Below are positions 30,346-33,713 of a stretch of DNA of 33,713 nucleotides, piece by piece. The DNA comes from Elusimicrobiota bacterium (GTDB lineage Bacteria > Elusimicrobiota > Elusimicrobia > UBA1565), in assembly GCA_003450735.1 (NCBI GenBank), contig DMEZ01000006.1, positions 62,783 to 96,495 of the forward strand. Direction: 5' to 3'. The number at the start of each line of letters is the position of its first letter. Positions within the stretch are counted from its first letter, which is position 1. The notes below the pieces were generated by a model. That model saw only the letters and a program-made list of their open reading frames with translations. It was not told the origin of the DNA and did no database searches. Made by a program: the position numbers and the translations under genes.

Positions 30346-31449
30346 ATGCGCTCCCGCTCCGCCCTCATCCCGTTCCTGCTGCTTGCCTTCGCGCCCATCA
30401 CCGCGCCCGCCGAGGACACCGCGGTCGTGATCAAGGAATCCGTGAACTGGACGCGCATCGGCCTGCTCCTGGTCGCGGCGGCGCCCGTCTTCGCCTACAT
30501 CTATTGGCCCCGCCGCAAGGAGAGCGACAAGATCCCCGCCGTCCCGGCGCTGGCCCCCGCGCCCACCCTGCCGACGCCGCCTCCGCTAACGGCGGCCCCC
30601 TCCCTGGCCGCGCCGCCGCCCATAAGCGGACCGGTCTCCGAAGCGGCCTCCGCCTCCGGGGCGCTCAAGGGCCAATACGAAATCCGCCGCGAGATCGGCC
30701 GCGGCGGGATGGGGCTGGTCTACGAGGCCTACGACAAGAAGCTCGACCGGAAGGTCGCCATCAAGGTCCTCCGCGACGGGCTCCTGAGTGACCCGAGCGA
30801 ACGCGAGCGCTTCCTCGCGGAAGCCCGCATCATCTCCCACCTCACCCACCCCCACATCGTCGGCATCTGCGACATCTGCACGGAGGACGGCGCCGTCCGA
30901 CTCGTCTTCGACTACGTGGACGGCAGGACACTCTCCGCGCTTATCGCCGAGAAGAAGACCCTGAGCCTGGCGGAGTGCAAGAAGGTGTTCGGCCAGGTCT
31001 GCGAGGCCATCCAGTTCGCCCACGAGAGGAACGTGCTCCACAGGGACCTCAAGCCCTCGAACATCATGATCGACCAGAACGGCTGCGCGAAGGTCATGGA
31101 TTTCGGGCTGTCGCGCGAGGCGAAGGACCGGCTCTCGGAGCAGACCCCTGTCGACGCGTCGGGGACCCCACTCCACATGGCGCCTGAACAGCACATCGGC
31201 AAGGGCGGGACGGCCTCGGACGTCTACTCGCTCGGGGTCTGCCTTTACGAGGCATTGACCGGGGAGCCGCCCTTCCAGGGCTCGGACCTTCTGGCCTGCA
31301 AGCAGCGAGCGGAGTACGTCCCCCCTTCGGCCCGCGTCGTGGGCCTCTCCAAGAAGGTGGACAAGTTCATCGACATGCTCCTGGCGCCGGATTCCTCCAA
31401 GCGGATCGCCAGCGCCAAGGGGATGGGGCTTATCCTGGCCGGACTCTGA
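30346..31449 (+). CDS. Membrane-anchored Ser/Thr protein kinase (Hanks type)
   Basis: This 367-residue protein has an N-terminal signal-like segment (ALIPFLLLAFAPITAPA, to about 22), a short stretch, then a transmembrane helix about 36-54. A Pro/Ala-rich linker (60-105) and a kinase domain (111-367) follow. All Hanks residues are present: glycine loop GRGGMG (118-123), K140, E159, HRDLKPSN (232-239, catalytic D234), DFG (252-254) and MAPE (278-281). The domain ends soon after the last helix, with no PASTA or other sensor domain. After cleavage of the signal segment the kinase would be cytoplasmic only if the second helix is oriented out-to-in. Its substrates are unknown. It has no strong Shine-Dalgarno, and is divergent from the CsgG/VWA gene. 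Confidence 0.92.
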   Translation: MRSRSALIPFLLLAFAPITAPAEDTAVVIKESVNWTRIGLLLVAAAPVFAYIYWPRRKESDKIPAVPALAPAPTLPTPPPLTAAPSLAAPPPISGPVSEAASASGALKGQYEIRREIGRGGMGLVYEAYDKKLDRKVAIKVLRDGLLSDPSERERFLAEARIISHLTHPHIVGICDICTEDGAVRLVFDYVDGRTLSALIAEKKTLSLAECKKVFGQVCEAIQFAHERNVLHRDLKPSNIMIDQNGCAKVMDFGLSREAKDRLSEQTPVDASGTPLHMAPEQHIGKGGTASDVYSLGVCLYEALTGEPPFQGSDLLACKQRAEYVPPSARVVGLSKKVDKFIDMLLAPDSSKRIASAKGMGLILAGL

Positions 31450-31487
31450 ACGGGCGGCTTTCAAGCCTAACGCTTTCACTTCCTTGC

Positions 31488-31493
31488 TACAAT
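31488..31493 (+). promoter_or_regulatory. Candidate -10 element for the dGTPase-like gene
   Basis: TACAAT ends 10 nt before ATG 31504, so the leader would be only about 3-4 nt. The 54-bp gap after the kinase gene has no Shine-Dalgarno and no hairpin terminator. No clear -35 at 17 bp is visible. Confidence 0.45.
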
Positions 31494-31503
31494 AGAAGCG
31501 CCC

Positions 31504-32649
31504 ATGCGCAACCCCCTCCCCGACGAAGTCTATCTGCGCCGCACCAAGCCCACCGAGCCGGACATGCGGGCCGAGTACTTCCGCGACCAGACGAAGATCA
31601 TCCACTCCTACCCCTTCCGGCGCCTCAAGCACAAGACCCAGGTGTTCTACGCCCCGGACAACGACCACATCTGCACCCGCATCGAGCACGTCCTGCACGT
31701 GGCGACCATCGCGGCGACGATCTGCCGTGGCTTGAACCTCTCGGGCGGGGACTGGGCCCTCGACACCGAGCTGGCCTACGCCATCGGGCTGGGCCACGAC
31801 CTCGGCCACGCCCCCTTCGGGCACGAGGGCGAGAAGGAGCTGGCCGCCAAGCTCGGCGCCCCCAAGGCCTTCCTGCACGAGATGAACAGCTACCGGGTGG
31901 TGGAGCACCTGGCCAACCACGGCCAGGGTCTGAACCTCACCTACGCGGTCAAGGACGGCATCATCTGCCACAACGGGGAGGACTTCGAGCTCAACGGCCT
32001 CAAGCCCTCCCGGACGCCCAACGACCTGGAGAACATCCACGACCGGGCCTACGTCCCCTGCACCTACGAGGGCTGCATCGTGCGCCTCTCCGACAAGATC
32101 GCCTACCTGGGGCGGGACATCGAGGACGCGCTCACGGCCGGCTTCATCACGAAGGCGGACCTCCCCGCCCGGCCAGCCAAGGAGCTCGGCGTCTCCAACA
32201 CGGACATCATCAGCGTCCTCATCTCGGACATCGTGGGGCATTCGAAGCGCTCGGAGACCGTGGGGTTCTCCCCGGAGAAGCACGCCGTGGTCTCGGAGCT
32301 GGGGAAGTTCAACTACGAGCGCATCTACTACCACCCCAAGCTGGTCAAGTACCGCCGCCACATCCGCATCATCATCCACACCCTCTTCGACTACTTCACC
32401 GAGCTCTTCGCCAAGCACGGGCGGGACTTCCAGGCCTACGCCGTCATGGATCTGGACGTGGACCGCAACTTCGGACGCTACATCGAGCAGCTGCAGCCCA
32501 TCTACGACAAGGAAGGCTGGGTTGCGAGGACCGTCGTCACGGACTACATCGCGGGGATGACCGACAGCTTCGCTTTGGACTGCATGAAGCAGATCTCCAT
32601 CCCCCTGCCGATGCACATCCGCCGCCCCCCCTCCCTCCTGGGCGGCTGA
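31504..32649 (+). CDS. dGTPase-like HD-domain deoxynucleoside triphosphate triphosphohydrolase
   Basis: This 381-residue protein matches the dGTP triphosphohydrolase-like family, which splits dNTPs into deoxynucleoside and tripolyphosphate. The motifs are FRRLKHKTQVFY (38-49), CTRIEHVLHVATIA (57-70, metal His62), the HD pair H98-D99 in GLGHDLGHAPFGHEGE, GIICHNGEDF and DKIAYLGRDIEDA. The length fits the shorter type rather than the roughly 500-residue E. coli Dgt, so nucleotide preference is uncertain. The start MRNPLPDEVYLRR is supported by TACAAT 10 nt upstream. The next gene is convergent, with its stop only 2 bp away and no terminator between. Confidence 0.92.
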   Translation: MRNPLPDEVYLRRTKPTEPDMRAEYFRDQTKIIHSYPFRRLKHKTQVFYAPDNDHICTRIEHVLHVATIAATICRGLNLSGGDWALDTELAYAIGLGHDLGHAPFGHEGEKELAAKLGAPKAFLHEMNSYRVVEHLANHGQGLNLTYAVKDGIICHNGEDFELNGLKPSRTPNDLENIHDRAYVPCTYEGCIVRLSDKIAYLGRDIEDALTAGFITKADLPARPAKELGVSNTDIISVLISDIVGHSKRSETVGFSPEKHAVVSELGKFNYERIYYHPKLVKYRRHIRIIIHTLFDYFTELFAKHGRDFQAYAVMDLDVDRNFGRYIEQLQPIYDKEGWVARTVVTDYIAGMTDSFALDCMKQISIPLPMHIRRPPSLLGG

Positions 32650-32651
32650 AC

Positions 32652-33713
32652 CTACCGGCGGTCGGGGTCGAAGAAGTTCTGCATCCGCTCCCACTCGGAG
32701 AACTCGCGCAGGGAGCCGCGGTGCGCCTGGTTCACGGCGAGGTCCTTCCACTCCCTGGCCGACCTGGCCAGGGAGCGCAGGGCGGCCTGATCGAGCAGGA
32801 GGGTGCGCTCGCCGTCGCTGACCACCGCCGCGTAGAAGTCCTTCGAGACGCTGGGCGAGCGGCTCATCGTCTCGCCCTGGACGACCTTGATGGGGTCCTG
32901 GGGGTTGTAGACGATGACGGTCACGCCCGGCTGGCCCTTCGAGACCCCGCGCGTCGCGCCGTAGCTGGCCCCGACGTCCAGGCCGTAGGCCCCCCAGACG
33001 GCCGCGGTCTCGCCGCTGAAGCCCCGGTAGGAGCTCGTCGCCTCGATGCGGTCGCTGAAGATCATCCCGAGCAGGCCCTGCAGGGTGGTGCCGTGCGTGA
33101 TGACCTCCCTCTCGGAGAGCCCCCGCGCCTGCACCGCCTCCTTCGCCTTGGCCAGGAGGGCGTTCTTGTAGGAGGTCTGCAACCGGCCGATCTCGGAGGC
33201 GCTGCCGCGCTGATAGGCCGCCTTCGCCTTGAGCGCCGTCCCCGAGGGCTTCTTGAGCGAATCGATGACCTTGCTGGCCAGGACCTTGTAGGGCTGAGAC
33301 AGGTTCGCTGAGAAGACGTCGACCGTCCCCGCCGGCGCATCAACAGCCTGGACGCCGGATTCGCCGGCCGGCTTTTTCGTCGCATCGAACAAAGCGCCGG
33401 CCTGCGTCCCGGTCTTCTCCGAGCTCTGGGCGGCCGCCTGCGACTCGAGGGTCTGCGTGATATCGCCGGCCTGGCGGGAGGCGCCGTCGAGCTGCTCCTT
33501 GACCGTAAGCGCGGGCTTCGCCGGGGTCTCCGGCTCGAGGACCGCCGCCGGCCCGAGGACCGGCTTCGCCGCAGAGACCGGCTGGAGCTTGCCTTGCGGG
33601 ACGACGGCCTGCGGCGCGGCGACCGCGGGCAAAACCGAGCCGGTCAGCGAGAGTTGCCCGGGCTGAGGCGCGATGAGGGGCGCGTTGAGGCCCCCCGTGA
33701 GCGAGCCCGCGGA
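32652..33713 (-). CDS. Ala/Pro-rich protein with possible ADP-ribosyltransferase-like C-terminal domain (partial, 5' end outside window)
   Basis: The reading frame is open to the right edge, so the 353 visible residues lack the N-terminus; the in-frame TTG at 33632 is probably not the start. The first 150 residues are low-complexity Ala, Pro, Val and Gln-rich, typical of long linkers in secreted proteins of Elusimicrobia-like bacteria. A compact C-terminal domain follows, with EVITHGTTLQGLLGMIF, then AAVWGAYGLDVGASYGATRG, GVTVIVYNPQDP and KDFYAAVVSDGERTLLLD. The order HGT, then a strand and an A-x-Y helix, then a V-x-V-x-V strand resembles the H-Y-E/Q core of ADP-ribosyltransferase/RNA 2'-phosphotransferase folds, but the third catalytic residue is not clear. 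No family is certain. Function unknown. Confidence 0.75.
   Translation of the reverse strand, partial: SAGSLTGGLNAPLIAPQPGQLSLTGSVLPAVAAPQAVVPQGKLQPVSAAKPVLGPAAVLEPETPAKPALTVKEQLDGASRQAGDITQTLESQAAAQSSEKTGTQAGALFDATKKPAGESGVQAVDAPAGTVDVFSANLSQPYKVLASKVIDSLKKPSGTALKAKAAYQRGSASEIGRLQTSYKNALLAKAKEAVQARGLSEREVITHGTTLQGLLGMIFSDRIEATSSYRGFSGETAAVWGAYGLDVGASYGATRGVSKGQPGVTVIVYNPQDPIKVVQGETMSRSPSVSKDFYAAVVSDGERTLLLDQAALRSLARSAREWKDLAVNQAHRGSLREFSEWERMQNFFDPDRR

Noticed and set aside
33630..33632. TTG as the start of the right-edge gene
   Set aside because: The frame stays open to the window end with the same Ala/Pro-rich composition and no Shine-Dalgarno, so the true start lies outside.

Overview
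This is a GC-rich, very densely coding window from a diderm (Gram-negative type) bacterium. The diderm inference rests on a TolC-type efflux protein, a predicted beta-barrel ending in Phe, many Sec signal peptides, and diaminopimelate genes. The Ala/Pro/Leu-rich secreted protein at the right edge, together with the overall gene style, suggests a high-GC member of Elusimicrobiota. That placement is inference only; no rRNA or other decisive marker is present.

Layout. (1) Positions 1-291 hold the start of a Nudix hydrolase on the minus strand, cut by the window edge. It is divergent from dnaE. (2) Positions 312-12948 are one uninterrupted plus-strand run of twelve genes with gaps of 20 bp or less or with overlaps: dnaE, a receiver-only response regulator, a HEAT-repeat secreted protein, a beta-barrel protein, a phosphofructokinase of the GGED/PKT type, a HAMP membrane protein, a TolC-family protein, a patatin-like esterase, a TPR protein, dapF, dapA and a zinc-ribbon membrane protein. 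(3) Positions 20370 down to 12945 are a minus-strand operon of six genes joined by five successive ATGA stop/start overlaps: GT39-like mannosyltransferase, GT2, a second GT-C-like membrane protein, a WecA/MraY-type phospho-sugar transferase, a UDP-galactopyranose-mutase-like flavoprotein and a uridine kinase. (4) From an AT-rich divergent promoter, positions 20399-27983 carry an unknown membrane protein, then GT2, GT39-like, GT2, a membrane-fused spermidine-synthase-like protein and another GT39-like protein. Regions 3 and 4 together look like a lipid-linked envelope glycan locus. (5) Positions 27980-32649 carry a PrcB-like secreted protein and a CsgG/FlgO-plus-VWA secreted protein (both minus), then a membrane-anchored Ser/Thr kinase and a dGTPase-like HD phosphohydrolase (both plus). 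(6) Positions 32652-33713 are the C-terminal part of a secreted protein with a possible ADP-ribosyltransferase-like domain, cut by the right edge.

Regulatory style. Several operon-leading genes have a TANNNT (-10-like) hexamer only 6-7 nt before the start codon and no Shine-Dalgarno, which implies leaderless transcripts. Genes inside operons often have Shine-Dalgarno sequences and use ATGA, GTGA or even CTGA overlaps. All three convergent gene junctions either overlap by 4 nt or are 2 nt apart, and have no terminator. The only clear hairpin terminator lies at 28545-28591. I saw no tRNA, rRNA, CRISPR array, insertion sequence or phage gene.
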